A stretch of DNA of 64,000 nt from Neisseria sp. Marseille-Q6792 (GCF_943181435.1 NZ_OW969598.1:1488001-1552000); one strand, 5' to 3'. Shown: positions 7,958 through 20,078, counted from the stretch's first letter. The notes: generated from the letters alone by a model not told the origin. A program made the numbers and translations.

Positions 7958-9223
7958 TTATACGCCCAGCAGCCCTTGTCCCAAGAAGCCGCCTTTTTCC
8001 ACGCCGGGCAAGACGAAGAAATAGCCGCCGCCGAAGGGGCTGATGTATTCTTCCAGCGGTTCGCCGTTAAGGAGGTTTTGCACGAAGATGAATCCGTCGG
8101 CAAGGTTTGCCTGATAGCAGACGAACACCAGCCCGACATCAAGCTGTCCGCTTGAGGCGAGTCCGCGCGAATAGCTGTAGGCGCGGCGGAAGAGGCGGTG
8201 TTTTTTGAGAAATTCGGGATCGCGCGGATTCGCCAGGCGTATATGGCTGTCTTTGGGCGTGGTATTCCCCTCGGGGTCTTTGGCAAAATCCGGTTGGTCG
8301 GCTTCTTTTTTGCCGTCCATCGGCGCGCCGCTGTATTTGCGCCGCCCGAAAATGTCGGTTTGCTCTTGAAGCGGCGTCCTGTCCCAAAACTCGACAAAGT
8401 GGCGGATAAGGCGGACTGCCTGATAGCTGCCGTTTTTCGCCCACTCCGGTTCGTCGAGGCTGTTGGCGGCCACACCCGTCCACAAAACCTCGTCGGCGGT
8501 TTTGGGATCGGAAACCTTGGGGTTGCCCGTGCCGTCGCGGAAGCCCAACAGGTTGCGCGCCGCCATCGCGCCGGGTTCGGATTTGGGCTGCCACCCGTCG
8601 ATACTCCAGCGGATAACGGCGGTTTGGGCGGTGTGTTTGATGATGTCGCGCAGGGCGGCTTGGCAGGTTTCGGGGGTGAAGGCGCAGATTTGCAGGCTCA
8701 AATCGCCGTCGCACCAGCTTTTTTGCAGCTTATCGTTGGAGAAGTCGCGCATTTCCTGCAAATGAACCGGTTTTTTGTCTTTGAGTCCGAATCGGCCGTC
8801 AAACAAGCTGCTGCCCACCCCCACGGTAACGGTCAATCCGTCGGGGTTGAAGGCTTTGCCCAAAATGCCGCTGCCGGCGGGTGGAAGTTTGTCGTCGCCG
8901 TCTTGGTATTCGCCGCCCTGGGTGAGAAACTCGATGCGGGCGGTCAGTGTGCGGAACAGGTTTTCCAGCTGCTTGGCACTTTGCGCGGTAACGTCGAAGG
9001 CGCACATAATGGAAAATGCCTGCTGCGGCGTAACAATGCCTGCCTGATGTTCTCCGTAGCAGGGATAGGCTTGGGGCGAGTGTTGGCTTTCGGCGGTGTG
9101 TTCGGCGGTTTCGCCCTGTTTTTTGCCGCCGAGATAACCTCCGATTGCGCCGACTGCTCCGGCTGCGATCGCAGTTTTAAAGAGTGTGCGCCTGGTCGGT
9201 TGTGTCGGGTTGTTCGTACTCAT
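7958..9223 (-). CDS. efeB: EfeB, Tat-exported DyP-type heme peroxidase / deferrochelatase
   Basis: A 421-residue periplasmic heme peroxidase of the EfeUOB iron-uptake system. The N-terminus carries a twin-arginine signal (TRRTLFKTAIAAG, residues 10-22), so it is exported folded. The DyP signature GFRDG is at about residues 227-231. It is thought to oxidise ferrous iron or release iron from heme for EfeO/EfeU. It is the last gene of efeU-efeO-efeB, separated from efeO by 142 bp containing an uptake-sequence hairpin, so transcription may be reduced at that point. Confidence 0.92.
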   Translation of the reverse strand: MSTNNPTQPTRRTLFKTAIAAGAVGAIGGYLGGKKQGETAEHTAESQHSPQAYPCYGEHQAGIVTPQQAFSIMCAFDVTAQSAKQLENLFRTLTARIEFLTQGGEYQDGDDKLPPAGSGILGKAFNPDGLTVTVGVGSSLFDGRFGLKDKKPVHLQEMRDFSNDKLQKSWCDGDLSLQICAFTPETCQAALRDIIKHTAQTAVIRWSIDGWQPKSEPGAMAARNLLGFRDGTGNPKVSDPKTADEVLWTGVAANSLDEPEWAKNGSYQAVRLIRHFVEFWDRTPLQEQTDIFGRRKYSGAPMDGKKEADQPDFAKDPEGNTTPKDSHIRLANPRDPEFLKKHRLFRRAYSYSRGLASSGQLDVGLVFVCYQANLADGFIFVQNLLNGEPLEEYISPFGGGYFFVLPGVEKGGFLGQGLLGV

Positions 9224-9321
9224 GTTTTATCCTTTGTTTAAACTCTGTATCCGATACAGCGGAACGCGGGGAACGGAAACCTCCGCCTTTTTCAATACCT
9301 TTCCGGTTTTGCAGATAAAAT

Positions 9322-9355
9322 TTCAGACGGCATCTGTCGCCAAATGCCGTCTGAA
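9322..9355 (-). terminator. Uptake-sequence inverted repeat between efeO and efeB
   Basis: Inverted pair with the copies pointing away from the loop. It lies inside the presumed operon and may act as a partial terminator. Confidence 0.5.
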
Positions 9356-9365
9356 CGCTTAAGGC

Positions 9366-11368
<2,003 letters not shown>

Positions 11369-11575
11369 AAGTATCAGTTTATAAGTAAATGGACGGTATA
11401 TTATCAGGACATTTATATGACTTGTAAATAAGAATACAAACTATTTTGCCATATTTTTTTCAAACTACCCCACCGCCGGAAAACTTCAGGGCTGTGTTAA
11501 AATCTCCTTTTTCAAACCTTTAAAAAATCAGTTGCTTGAAAATCCGACTCAAGTATTTCAACGTCATTGCCCATT

Positions 11576-12901
11576 ATGAAAAAACACCTGTTTCAAACGG
11601 CACTATTCAGCATGGTTGCCGCCATTCTTGCCGCCTGTCAAAGCAAAAGCATCCAACCCCTCCCGATTCCTGATACATCCGTTATTCAAGGCCCCGACCG
11701 CCCTGCGGGTACCCCTTTTCCTGTCGGCACTACGGTTTCAGGCGGAGGGGCGGTTTACACGGCGGTTCCTCACGACAGCCTGCCGCACTGGAGCGCGCAA
11801 AACTTTACCCAGAGCCTACAGTCTTTCCGGCTTGGCTGCTCAAATTTGAAAAACCGCCAAGGCTGGCAGGATGTGTGCGCCCAAGCCTTTCAAACCCCCG
11901 TCCATTCCTTTCAGGCAAAACAGTTTTTTGAACGCTATTTCACGCCGTGGCAGGTTGCAGGCAACGGAAGCCTTGCCGGTACGGTTACCGGCTATTACGA
12001 ACCGGTGCTGAAGGGCGACGACAGACGGACGGCCCAAGCCCGCTTCCCTATTTACGGCATTCCCAATGATTTTATCTCCGTCCCCCTGCCTGCCGGTTTG
12101 CGGGGCGGAAAAGCCCTTGTCCGCATCAGGCAGACGGGAAAAAACAGCGGCACAATCGACAATACCGGCGGCACGCATACCGCCGACCTCTCCCAATTCC
12201 CTATCACCGCGCGCACAACGGCAATCAAAGGCAGGTTTGAAGGAAGCCGCTTCCTCCCTTACCACACGCGCAACCAAATCAATGGCGGCGCGCTTGACGG
12301 CAAAGCCCCCATCCTCGGCTATGCCGAAGACCCCGTCGAACTTTTTTTCATGCACATACAAGGCTCGGGCCGTCTGAAAACCCCGTCCGGCAAATACATC
12401 CGCATCGGCTATGCCGACAAAAACGAGCATCCGTATGTTTCCATCGGAAAATACATGGCAGATAAGGGCTACCTCAAACTCGGGCAAACCTCCATGCAGG
12501 GCATTAAGTCTTATATGCGGCAAAATCCACAACGCCTCGCCGAAGTTTTGGGGCAAAACCCCAGCTATGTCTTTTTCCGCGAGCTTGCCGGAAGCAGCAA
12601 TGACGGCCCCGTCGGCGCACTGGGCACTCCGTTGATGGGGGAATATGCCGGCGCAGTAGACCGGCACTACATTACCTTGGGCGCGCCCTTATTTGTCGCC
12701 ACCGCCCATCCGGTTACCCGCAAAGCCCTCAACCGCCTGATTATGGCGCAGGATACCGGCAGCGCGATTAAAGGCGCGGTACGCGTGGATTATTTTTGGG
12801 GTTACGGAGACGAAGCGGGGGAAACAGCAGGTAAAATGAAAGAACCAGGTTACGTCTGGCAGCTTCTGCCCAACGGCATGAAGCCCGAATACCGCCCGTA
12901 A
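11576..12901 (+). CDS. mltA: MltA, membrane-bound lytic murein transglycosylase A (GNA33-type)
   Basis: A 441-residue outer-membrane lipoprotein that cleaves peptidoglycan to 1,6-anhydromuropeptides. The signal peptide ends in the lipobox LAAC (Cys20 from the chosen start). The MltA barrel with GYYEP is near residue 140, and the 3D-type segment with DTGSAIKG and DYFWGYG is at the C-terminus. The ATG at 11576 is preferred to one three codons upstream because it gives a canonical signal. The first 60 residues are the part that varies most within the genus. No neighbour appears to be in its operon. Confidence 0.95.
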   Translation: MKKHLFQTALFSMVAAILAACQSKSIQPLPIPDTSVIQGPDRPAGTPFPVGTTVSGGGAVYTAVPHDSLPHWSAQNFTQSLQSFRLGCSNLKNRQGWQDVCAQAFQTPVHSFQAKQFFERYFTPWQVAGNGSLAGTVTGYYEPVLKGDDRRTAQARFPIYGIPNDFISVPLPAGLRGGKALVRIRQTGKNSGTIDNTGGTHTADLSQFPITARTTAIKGRFEGSRFLPYHTRNQINGGALDGKAPILGYAEDPVELFFMHIQGSGRLKTPSGKYIRIGYADKNEHPYVSIGKYMADKGYLKLGQTSMQGIKSYMRQNPQRLAEVLGQNPSYVFFRELAGSSNDGPVGALGTPLMGEYAGAVDRHYITLGAPLFVATAHPVTRKALNRLIMAQDTGSAIKGAVRVDYFWGYGDEAGETAGKMKEPGYVWQLLPNGMKPEYRP

Positions 12902-13023
12902 ACCGGCAAAACAATGCCGTCTGAAGCCCATCACGGCCAATCGGGCGCATTAAGGCGAAGGTTTGCGATACCTCTGGCACAAGCCGGCCGGTCGGACAAA
13001 ACGCCTTTCTTATTTGACGGAAT

Positions 13024-13178
13024 TATAGTGGATTAACAAAAATCAGGACAAGGCGACGAAGCCGCAGACAGTACAAATAGTACGGAACCGATTCACTTGG
13101 TGCTTCAGCACCTTAGAGAATCGTTCTCTTTGAGCTAAGGCGAGGCAACGCCGTACTGTTTTTTGTTAATCCACTATA
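13024..13178 (-). repeat. Correia element, inverted relative to the others
   Basis: A full-length Correia repeat between mltA and the convergent lipoprotein gene, with TATAGTGG and CCACTATA ends. Its internal order is the reverse of every other copy in the window. The 435-bp spacer 12902-13336 otherwise holds one uptake sequence (12914-12925) and a terminator. Confidence 0.95.
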
Positions 13179-13247
13179 ATTTCCGCCCGAACGGAAATAC
13201 CCCCTTGCAAACGATCGGAATCAAACGGATATTCAAACGCGTCCGAA

Positions 13248-13275
13248 CAAAAAAAGGCGGGCATTCCTGCCCGCC
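13248..13275 (-). terminator. Rho-independent terminator of the lipoprotein gene
   Basis: The GGCGGGCA stem with a four-base loop is followed on the minus strand by seven or more T residues, 60 bp after the stop at 13337. Unlike most terminators here it contains no uptake sequence. Confidence 0.85.
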
Positions 13276-13336
13276 CGTACCGGTACGGAAACCGCACGTC
13301 CGATTCGGACGGCGGCATCCTCCCGGTTATCCTCCG

Positions 13337-13858
13337 CTAAAGCAACAATGCCCGGGGTCTGCCGTTGCATTTGATTTCTTTTTCCAATTCATCGAACTCG
13401 GCTTCAAACCGCCGTTTCAATTGCTCGATCGCCGCCTGACGCTGCTGATACGTTTGGTTTGACGGCAACGCCTTTTGCGCGTCGAGGTATGCCTGTACTG
13501 TTTGTCCGCACTTTTTCTGGTGGGCGATGATTTTGTCCTTCATCGCCGCATCGGTTTTGACATACTGCCTGCGTTCGACATACAGCTCTTTCCCGTCGTC
13601 GGAAAGTTTGATCGGGATTTCCCCTATCCCCGTGTTTATCGAAAGTGCGCCGTCTTTTTCAGACAAAACCACAGATGTTTCCTTACCTGTAAACACGTTG
13701 ATTTTATTAAGGAAGTAATTGCCTTTTTCTTTTTTGACGGCAATCATACCCTCTTTTTTGTCCGACTTTTCACGCCAATAACCCTCGTAACCGCCGGCAT
13801 CCTTGCCGCAGCCCGCCAACACCGCCGCCACGCCGACGGCCAAAAGCATTTGTTTCAT
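13337..13858 (-). CDS. Lipoprotein of unknown function with candidate phase-variable promoter
   Basis: A 173-residue lipoprotein: signal MKQMLLAVGVAAVLAGC, then a lysine-rich mature part with KEGMIAVKKEKG and a C-terminal helical stretch rich in Gln, Arg and Glu. It starts at the second of two in-frame ATGs, seven bases after AAAGGAG. The promoter spacer contains 11 A residues, so expression may switch. No domain is recognised; the DUF-like beta segment followed by a helix suggests a surface or periplasmic structural role, which is only a guess. Confidence 0.75.
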   Translation of the reverse strand: MKQMLLAVGVAAVLAGCGKDAGGYEGYWREKSDKKEGMIAVKKEKGNYFLNKINVFTGKETSVVLSEKDGALSINTGIGEIPIKLSDDGKELYVERRQYVKTDAAMKDKIIAHQKKCGQTVQAYLDAQKALPSNQTYQQRQAAIEQLKRRFEAEFDELEKEIKCNGRPRALLL

Positions 13859-13889
13859 TTCCATACTCCTTTAACATTAAGACCGGGTG

Positions 13890-13920
13890 AGTATATTGTT
13901 TTTTTTTTTCAGCTTGTCAA
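13890..13920 (-). promoter_or_regulatory. Candidate phase-variable promoter with an A11 spacer tract
   Basis: On the minus strand a perfect TTGACA (13915-13920) and TATACT (13890-13895) are separated by 19 bp that include 11 consecutive A residues (13899-13909). Loss of two A would give the optimal 17-bp spacing. The start codon lies about 26 bp after the expected transcription start. Confidence 0.65.
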
Positions 13921-13956
13921 TATTGATTTGTAAAAACTATAAACCAGCGGCAGGCA

Positions 13957-14033
13957 ATGCCGTCTGAACGCCCATCCCGGTCAGGCAGGGAAATCCCTCC
14001 TTTTTTGAGCAAGCCCAAGCCTTCAGACGGCAT
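13957..14033 (+). repeat. Widely spaced inverted uptake-sequence pair
   Basis: Two ATGCCGTCTGAA copies in inverse orientation with a 53-bp loop, lying in the divergent spacer between the lipoprotein gene and glmS. A termination role is unlikely at this position. Confidence 0.6.
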
Positions 14034-14136
14034 TTTGCTGTTTTCCGACACTAGGCGGTTTATAATCCGAAGCGGAAGGTGCGGCACGGGAGCCGTCCGC
14101 GCCTGTTTTTTTTCAACCTGATACTAAGGAACAGTT

Positions 14137-15975
14137 ATGTGCGGTATCGTCGGCGCCATCCGCGCCCATCACAACGTCGTCGATTTTCTGACCGACGGCC
14201 TCAAACGCCTCGAATACCGGGGTTATGATTCATCAGGTATTGCCGTCAACACCGACGGCAAAATCAAACGCGTGCGCCGCGTCGGACGCGTGCAGCTTAT
14301 GGAGGACGCGGCACGCGAAAAAGGCATCAGCGGCAGCATCGGCATCGGGCATACGCGCTGGGCGACACACGGCGGCGTTACCGAGCCGAACGCCCACCCG
14401 CACATCAGCGGCGGTATGATTGCGGTCGTCCACAACGGCATCATCGAAAACTTTGAAAGCGAACGCAAACGTTTGGAAGGTTTGGGATACCGTTTTGAAT
14501 CGCAAACGGATACCGAAGTCATCGCCCACAGCATCAATCACGAATACGCGCAAAACGGCGGCAGGCTGTTTGAAGCCGTGCAGGAAGCGGTCAAACGTTT
14601 CCACGGCGCATACGCCATCGCGGTTATTGCCCAAGACAAGCCTGATGAATTAGTTGTGGCGCGTATGGGCTGCCCGCTTTTGGTCGCTTTGGGCGACGAT
14701 GAAACCTTTATCGCTTCGGACGTATCCGCCGTCATCGCCTTTACGCGCCGTGTGGCATACCTCGAAGACGGCGACATCGCGCTGCTGGCTTCAGACGGCA
14801 TCAAAAGACTGACCGATAAAAGCGGCCTGCCTGCCGAACGCAAAGTCAAGGTATCCGAACTCTCGCTCGCCTCTTTGGAGCTGGGGCCGTACAGCCACTT
14901 TATGCAAAAGGAAATCCACGAGCAGCCGCGCGCGATTGCGGACACGGCGGAAGTTTTCCTCGACGGCGGCTTCATCCCTGAAAACTTCGGCAAAAACGCC
15001 AAAAGCGTGTTTGAAAGCATCCGCAGCGTCAAAATCCTTGCCTGCGGCACTTCCTATTACGCCGCGCTGACCGCCAAATATTGGTTGGAATCCATCGCCA
15101 AAATTCCGACCGACGTCGAAATCGCCAGCGAATACCGATACCGCAGCGTGATTGCCGACCCCGACCAACTGGTCATTACCATTTCCCAATCCGGCGAAAC
15201 GCTGGACACGATGGAGGCTTTGAAATACGCCAAATCCTTGGGACACCGCCACAGTCTCTCCATCTGCAACGTGATGGAATCCACCCTGCCGCGCGAAAGC
15301 AGCCTCGTGCTTTATACCCGTGCCGGTGCGGAAATCGGCGTCGCCTCGACCAAAGCATTTACCACGCAACTGGTTGCACTGTTCGGTTTGGCGGTAACGC
15401 TGGCGAAAGTGCGCGGCTTGGTATCCGGCGAAGATGAAGCACGTTATACCGAAGAACTCCGCCAGCTTCCCGGCAGCGTGCAGCACGCTTTGAACCTCGA
15501 ACCGCAAATTGCCGCTTGGGCGCAACAGTTTGCTAAGAAAACCAGCGCGCTGTTTTTAGGGCGCGGCATCCATTACCCGATTGCCCTCGAAGGCGCGTTG
15601 AAGCTGAAGGAAATCACCTACATCCACGCCGAAGCCTATCCTGCTGGCGAGCTGAAGCACGGGCCGCTTGCCTTGGTGGACGAAAACATGCCCGTCGTCG
15701 TCATTGCGCCCAACGACAGCCTGTTGGACAAAGTCAAAGCCAATATGCAGGAAGTCGGCGCACGCGGCGGCGAACTTTTCGTCTTTGCCGACCTCGACAG
15801 TAATTTCAATGCCACCGAAGGCGTGCACGTTATCCGCGCACCGCGCCATGTCGGAGAATTATCCCCCGTCGTGCATACTATCCCCGTGCAGCTCCTTTCC
15901 TACCATGTCGCCCTCGCACGTGGTACCGATGTGGACAAACCGCGCAACCTGGCGAAATCCGTTACGGTCGAATAA
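14137..15975 (+). CDS. glmS: Glucosamine-6-phosphate synthase (glutamine:fructose-6-P aminotransferase)
   Basis: A 612-residue enzyme that makes glucosamine-6-phosphate, the entry step to UDP-GlcNAc. The N-terminal glutaminase starts MCGIVGA, with Cys2 as nucleophile after Met removal. Two SIS domains follow ([16 protein letters not shown]; later LGRGIHYP and [10 protein letters not shown]), and the C-terminus is the conserved [13 protein letters not shown]. The gene stands alone between uptake-sequence hairpins. A TATAAT at 14061 may be its -10 element. No glmS ribozyme is apparent, as expected outside Gram-positives. Confidence 0.97.
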   Translation: MCGIVGAIRAHHNVVDFLTDGLKRLEYRGYDSSGIAVNTDGKIKRVRRVGRVQLMEDAAREKGISGSIGIGHTRWATHGGVTEPNAHPHISGGMIAVVHNGIIENFESERKRLEGLGYRFESQTDTEVIAHSINHEYAQNGGRLFEAVQEAVKRFHGAYAIAVIAQDKPDELVVARMGCPLLVALGDDETFIASDVSAVIAFTRRVAYLEDGDIALLASDGIKRLTDKSGLPAERKVKVSELSLASLELGPYSHFMQKEIHEQPRAIADTAEVFLDGGFIPENFGKNAKSVFESIRSVKILACGTSYYAALTAKYWLESIAKIPTDVEIASEYRYRSVIADPDQLVITISQSGETLDTMEALKYAKSLGHRHSLSICNVMESTLPRESSLVLYTRAGAEIGVASTKAFTTQLVALFGLAVTLAKVRGLVSGEDEARYTEELRQLPGSVQHALNLEPQIAAWAQQFAKKTSALFLGRGIHYPIALEGALKLKEITYIHAEAYPAGELKHGPLALVDENMPVVVIAPNDSLLDKVKANMQEVGARGGELFVFADLDSNFNATEGVHVIRAPRHVGELSPVVHTIPVQLLSYHVALARGTDVDKPRNLAKSVTVE

Positions 15976-15994
15976 GTCCGGATAGTTTGCGAAC

Positions 15995-16034
15995 ATGCCG
16001 TCTGAAGCCTGATTTTTCAGGCTTCAGACGGCAT
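15995..16034 (+). terminator. Uptake-sequence hairpin after glmS
   Basis: Perfect 18-bp-class stem containing inverted ATGCCGTCTGAAGCCTGA arms, just upstream of metG. Confidence 0.85.
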
Positions 16035-16080
16035 TTACGGTATAATTCCCCTTTACCATCTATCCCAAAAAGCATAAACC

Positions 16081-18138
16081 ATGACACGCAAAATCCTCGT
16101 TACCTCCGCCCTGCCCTATGCCAACGGCAGCATCCACCTCGGCCACATGGTCGAACACATCCAAACCGATGTTTGGGTACGCTTCCAAAAACTGCGCGGC
16201 CACAAATGCTACTACTGCTGCGCCGACGACACCCACGGCACGCCCGTAATGCTTGCCGCGCAAAAACAAGGCATCGCGCCCGAAGACATGATTGCTAAAG
16301 TGCGCGAAGAGCACCTCGCCGACTTCACCGGTTTCGGTATCGGCTACGACAATTATTACAGCACTCATTCCCCTGAAAACAAACAGTTTTCCCAAGACAT
16401 TTACCGCGCGTTGAAAGCCAACGGCAAAATCGAGAGCCGCGTCATCGAGCAGCTTTTCGACCCTGAAAAACAAATGTTTCTGCCCGACCGCTTCGTTAAA
16501 GGCGAATGCCCCAAATGCCACGCCCAAGACCAATACGGCGACAACTGCGAAGTCTGCGGCACGACCTATTCCCCGACGGAACTGATTAATCCGTATTCCG
16601 CCGTTTCCGGCTCCAAACCCGAATTGCGCGAATCCGAACACTTCTTCTTCAAACTGGGCGAATGCGCCGACTTCCTCAAAGCATGGACTTCCGGCAACAA
16701 CCCGCACGACGGCAAGCCCCATCTTCAAGCCGAAGCCCTCAACAAAATGAAAGAATGGCTGGGCGAAGGCGAAGAAACCACCCTGTCCGATTGGGACATT
16801 TCCCGCGACGCCCCGTATTTCGGTTTTGAAATCCCCGACGCGCCGGGCAAATACTTCTACGTCTGGCTGGACGCGCCCGTCGGCTACATGGCGTCGTTTA
16901 AAAACCTGTGCGACCGCATCGGCGTCGATTTTGACGAATACTTCAAAGCCGACAGCCAAACCGAGATGTACCACTTCATCGGCAAAGACATCCTCTATTT
17001 CCACGCCCTGTTCTGGCCCGCCATGCTGCATTTCTCCGGCCACCGCGCCCCGACCGGCGTGTACGCACACGGCTTTTTGACCGTGGACGGACAAAAAATG
17101 TCCAAATCGCGCGGCACGTTCATCACAGCCAAATCCTATTTGGAACAAGGCCTGAACCCTGAGTGGATGCGCTACTACATCGCCGCCAAGCTCAACAGCA
17201 AAATCGAAGACATCGATTTAAACCTGCAAGACTTTATCAGCCGCGTCAACAGCGACCTCGTCGGCAAATACGTCAACATCGCCGCCCGCGCCTCAGGTTT
17301 CATCGCCAAACGCTTTGAAGGCCGTCTAAAAGACGTTGCCGACAGCGCGTTGCTGGCAAAACTGACTGCGCAAAGCGAAGCCATTGCTGAATGCTACGAA
17401 AGCCGCGAATACGCCCGCGCCCTGCGCGACATTATGGCTTTGGCGGACGCGGTGAACGAATACGTCGATGCCAACAAACCTTGGGAACTAGCGAAACAAG
17501 AAGACCAAGACGCACGCCTGCACGAAGTATGCAGCGAGCTCATCAACGCCTTTACCATGCTGACCGCCTACCTCGCCCCCGTATTGCCGAAAGTGGCCGA
17601 AAACGCCGCCAAATTCCTGAATTTGGAAGCCATCACTTGGGCAAATACACGCGAAACCTTAGGCGAACACACCATCAACAAATACGAACATTTAATGCAA
17701 CGAGTGGAGCAAAAACAAGTGGACGATTTAATCGAAGCCAACAAACAAAGTATTCAGACGCCCCCCGCGCCTGCCACCGAAGAGGGCAAATACGAAAAAG
17801 TCGCCGAACAAGCGAGCTTCTACGACTTTATGAAAATCGACATGCGCGTCGCCAAAGTCTTGAACTGCGAAGCCGTCGAAGGCAGCACCAAACTCCTAAA
17901 ATTCGACCTCGATTTCGGTTTTGAAAAACGCATCATCTTCTCCGGCATCGCTGCATCTTACCCGAACCCTGCCGAATTGAACGGCCGCATGGTCATCGCC
18001 GTCGCCAACTTCGCCCCGCGCAAAATGGCGAAATTCGGCGTATCCGAAGGCATGATTTTGAGTGCCGCCACGGCAGACGGCAAACTGAAACTGCTTGATG
18101 TCGACGCAGGCGCGCAACCGGGCGACAAAGTCGGTTAA
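16081..18138 (+). CDS. metG: Methionyl-tRNA synthetase
   Basis: A 685-residue class I synthetase charging tRNA-Met. The catalytic core has HLGH near residue 20, a zinc knuckle CPKC...CEVCG near residues 143-160, and KMSKS at 339-343. A C-terminal tRNA-binding (EMAP/Trbp111-like) domain begins with [11 protein letters not shown] near residue 582. Full length. A TATAAT at 16041 overlaps the edge of the glmS terminator and could serve as the -10. Confidence 0.97.
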   Translation: MTRKILVTSALPYANGSIHLGHMVEHIQTDVWVRFQKLRGHKCYYCCADDTHGTPVMLAAQKQGIAPEDMIAKVREEHLADFTGFGIGYDNYYSTHSPENKQFSQDIYRALKANGKIESRVIEQLFDPEKQMFLPDRFVKGECPKCHAQDQYGDNCEVCGTTYSPTELINPYSAVSGSKPELRESEHFFFKLGECADFLKAWTSGNNPHDGKPHLQAEALNKMKEWLGEGEETTLSDWDISRDAPYFGFEIPDAPGKYFYVWLDAPVGYMASFKNLCDRIGVDFDEYFKADSQTEMYHFIGKDILYFHALFWPAMLHFSGHRAPTGVYAHGFLTVDGQKMSKSRGTFITAKSYLEQGLNPEWMRYYIAAKLNSKIEDIDLNLQDFISRVNSDLVGKYVNIAARASGFIAKRFEGRLKDVADSALLAKLTAQSEAIAECYESREYARALRDIMALADAVNEYVDANKPWELAKQEDQDARLHEVCSELINAFTMLTAYLAPVLPKVAENAAKFLNLEAITWANTRETLGEHTINKYEHLMQRVEQKQVDDLIEANKQSIQTPPAPATEEGKYEKVAEQASFYDFMKIDMRVAKVLNCEAVEGSTKLLKFDLDFGFEKRIIFSGIAASYPNPAELNGRMVIAVANFAPRKMAKFGVSEGMILSAATADGKLKLLDVDAGAQPGDKVG

Positions 18139-18154
18139 GTAGAAATATCAAAAA

Positions 18155-18193
18155 CAATGCCGTCTGAACCCTTGAGGCCTTCAGACGGCATTG
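18155..18193. terminator. Uptake-sequence hairpin between convergent metG and dehydrogenase gene
   Basis: CAATGCCGTCTGAA pairs with its inverse; T runs flank both sides. Confidence 0.85.
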
Positions 18194-18214
18194 TTTTTCG
18201 CAATCCCAATAAAA

Positions 18215-19171
18215 TCAAACCACCCGATTTTGCGCCTCGTCTTTCACAAAGGCGTTAATGTTCGCCAACAATATATCGAACAGCCTGTCCAACGCTTCAC
18301 GGCTTGCCCACGCGGTATGCGGCGTAACAATCAGATTGGGAAGGCGGGCCTTCAACAGGGGATTACCACCCCTCGGCGGTTCCTCCGTCAAAACATCGAC
18401 ACCCGCCCCGCCAATCTGCCCGTATTTGAGTGCGGCAACCAGCGCATTTTCATCCACCAGCCCGCCGCGCCCGCAATTAATCAAAACCGCACCGGGCTTC
18501 ATCTGTTGCAATTCGTCTTCGCCTATCATATTTTCAGTTTGGGCATTCAGCGGACAGTGCAGCGACAACACGTCGGCAGCCCGTACCGCATTTTCAAAGG
18601 CAACATAGCCTTCGCGCACAGCGGGCGCGTGTTTGTGTTCGGCAAACACCACCCTCATACCGAACGCCTGTGCATATCGGGCAAGCGTCCGTCCGATATT
18701 GCCGCGTCCGAAAACCGCCAGCGTTTTGCCGTTCAAATCCCGAATAGGCGCGCCGTAATGGCAGAAAAACGGCGACTTTTCCCATAATCCTGCCGCAACA
18801 TCACGCTGATAGGCGGGCAAATTCCGCATCAGGGCAATCATCAGCATAAAGGCGTGTTCCGCAACCGATTCGTTTCCGTAGGCGCGGACATTGCATACCG
18901 CAACGCCCGCCGCCTCCGCCGCCCCAATATCGACATTGTTCACGCCGGTCGCACTGACGGCAATCAGCTCAAGCTGAGGATTATCCGCAATGATATCGGC
19001 AGAAATGACAACTTTATTGGTGATGACGATGTGCGCACCGCATACGCGTACCGCCGTTTCCGCGGCATCTGTCGTACCGTAAACCGCAAGCTCGTGTGGA
19101 AAATCAAAGTGAAAAGTCCGACCGGGTAAAGTATCCGCATCCAAAACAACGACCTTTTTATGATTCATCAT
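18215..19171 (-). CDS. D-2-hydroxyacid dehydrogenase (NAD-binding)
   Basis: A 318-residue enzyme of the D-isomer 2-hydroxyacid dehydrogenase family. The Rossmann signature GRGNIGRTLARYAQAFGM is near residue 150. The catalytic Arg is in INCGRGG near 235, a Glu is in the following helix, and His is in PHTAWAS near 288. Substrate preference among glycerate, lactate and glyoxylate cannot be told; glycerate (hydroxypyruvate) dehydrogenase is a common annotation. The first of two tandem ATGs sits five bases after AGGA and is chosen. Confidence 0.88.
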   Translation of the reverse strand: MMNHKKVVVLDADTLPGRTFHFDFPHELAVYGTTDAAETAVRVCGAHIVITNKVVISADIIADNPQLELIAVSATGVNNVDIGAAEAAGVAVCNVRAYGNESVAEHAFMLMIALMRNLPAYQRDVAAGLWEKSPFFCHYGAPIRDLNGKTLAVFGRGNIGRTLARYAQAFGMRVVFAEHKHAPAVREGYVAFENAVRAADVLSLHCPLNAQTENMIGEDELQQMKPGAVLINCGRGGLVDENALVAALKYGQIGGAGVDVLTEEPPRGGNPLLKARLPNLIVTPHTAWASREALDRLFDILLANINAFVKDEAQNRVV

Positions 19172-19289
19172 TTCTATCCTTATTTAAAAATTGATTTATT
19201 TACACTAACAGTAAATAGCAAATTTAAACCATACACACTAATTATAATCTTTATCATTCATCCGTTAATGTCCAATCCGGGAGATGATG

Positions 19290-19508
19290 ATGCTTAAAAC
19301 CCTGACTTTTGCCGCACTGCATTTCAGCACCGCTTTCAGTGTAACCTATGTACTGACGGGCAGTATAGGTATATCGGGGGCGGTCGCGCTGGTCGAGCCT
19401 CTAATCAACACCGTCGTTTTCTATTTCCATGAAAAAGTATGGAACCTTTACGAAAAAAATAAAACAGTCCAACAAACACAGCCGTTTCAGCTGCACCGGT
19501 GCAGCTGA
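19290..19508 (+). CDS. Small DUF2061-type membrane protein
   Basis: A 72-residue protein with two hydrophobic segments, the motif FSVTYVLTGS and a central GAVALVEPLINTVVFYFHEKVW, characteristic of DUF2061 membrane proteins of unknown function. GGAG is followed by three tandem ATGs; the third has the best spacing. The coding end is part of a 22-bp perfect palindrome. Confidence 0.75.
   Translation: MLKTLTFAALHFSTAFSVTYVLTGSIGISGAVALVEPLINTVVFYFHEKVWNLYEKNKTVQQTQPFQLHRCS
19487..19508. repeat. 22-bp perfect palindrome over a stop codon
   Basis: TCAGCTGCACC and its exact inverse, without a loop, ending with the TGA of the DUF2061 gene. No T run follows, so it is not a standard terminator. It could be a dimer-binding site or a recombination scar. 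Confidence 0.6.
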
Positions 19509-19585
19509 CGTTTGAGCGGCATTTGACTTCGCCGGACGGTATGTTACCCTTGCCGTTTTGACCAATAAGCAACGAAAGGACAGAT

Positions 19586-19915
19586 ATGGGCAGCCTGATT
19601 ATTGAGGATTTGCAGGAAGGCTTCGGCAAAGAGGCGGTAAAGGGTAAAGAAATCACCGTCCACTACACCGGCTGGCTGGAAGACGGCACCAAATTCGACT
19701 CCAGCCTCGACCGCCGCCAGCCGCTGACCATCACGCTCGGCGTCGGACAAGTTATCAAAGGTTGGGACGAAGGCTTCGGCGGCATGAAGGAAGGTGGCAA
19801 ACGCAAGCTGACCATCCCTTCAGAAATGGGTTACGGCGCACACGGTGCCGGCGGTGTGATTCCCCCGCACGCCACTTTGATATTTGAAGTCGAGCTGTTG
19901 AAAGTGTACGAATAA
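19586..19915 (+). CDS. FKBP-type peptidyl-prolyl isomerase
   Basis: A 109-residue single-domain FKBP without a signal peptide, hence cytoplasmic. Family motifs are [16 protein letters not shown], the VIKGWDEGF segment, and the C-terminal [24 protein letters not shown] precedes the ATG. In many Neisseria genomes this gene borders the pilE/pilS region on the side opposite lpxC; here lpxC follows at once. Confidence 0.95.
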   Translation: MGSLIIEDLQEGFGKEAVKGKEITVHYTGWLEDGTKFDSSLDRRQPLTITLGVGQVIKGWDEGFGGMKEGGKRKLTIPSEMGYGAHGAGGVIPPHATLIFEVELLKVYE

Positions 19916-19928
19916 AGCTGCCCGCCCC

Positions 19929-19967
19929 ATGCCGTCTGAAACCCAAACAAATCGTTTCAGACGGCAT
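19929..19967 (+). terminator. Uptake-sequence hairpin after the FKBP gene
   Basis: Inverted ATGCCGTCTGAAAC pair followed by TTTTG. It is the main content of the 163-bp fkbp-lpxC spacer. Confidence 0.85.
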
Positions 19968-20078
19968 TTTGTTTTAAATAAAACATCCGTATTGGCAAAT
20001 ACTATTGAAAAACATAGCCTGTTTTTCCGGTTTTATCGTATCATTCCCCAACTTACCCCATTGATAAGGAAGCGGTTT

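Noticed and set aside
11424..11441. TTGTA...TACAA palindrome upstream of efeU as a Fur box
   Set aside because: Only five bases per arm match and the sequence does not follow the GATAAT-type repeats; too weak to call.
19929..20078. Upstream extension of LpxC by 50 codons beginning MPSE
   Set aside because: The extension runs through an uptake-sequence hairpin; LpxC begins at MLQRTLAKSI and then has the normal 307 residues.
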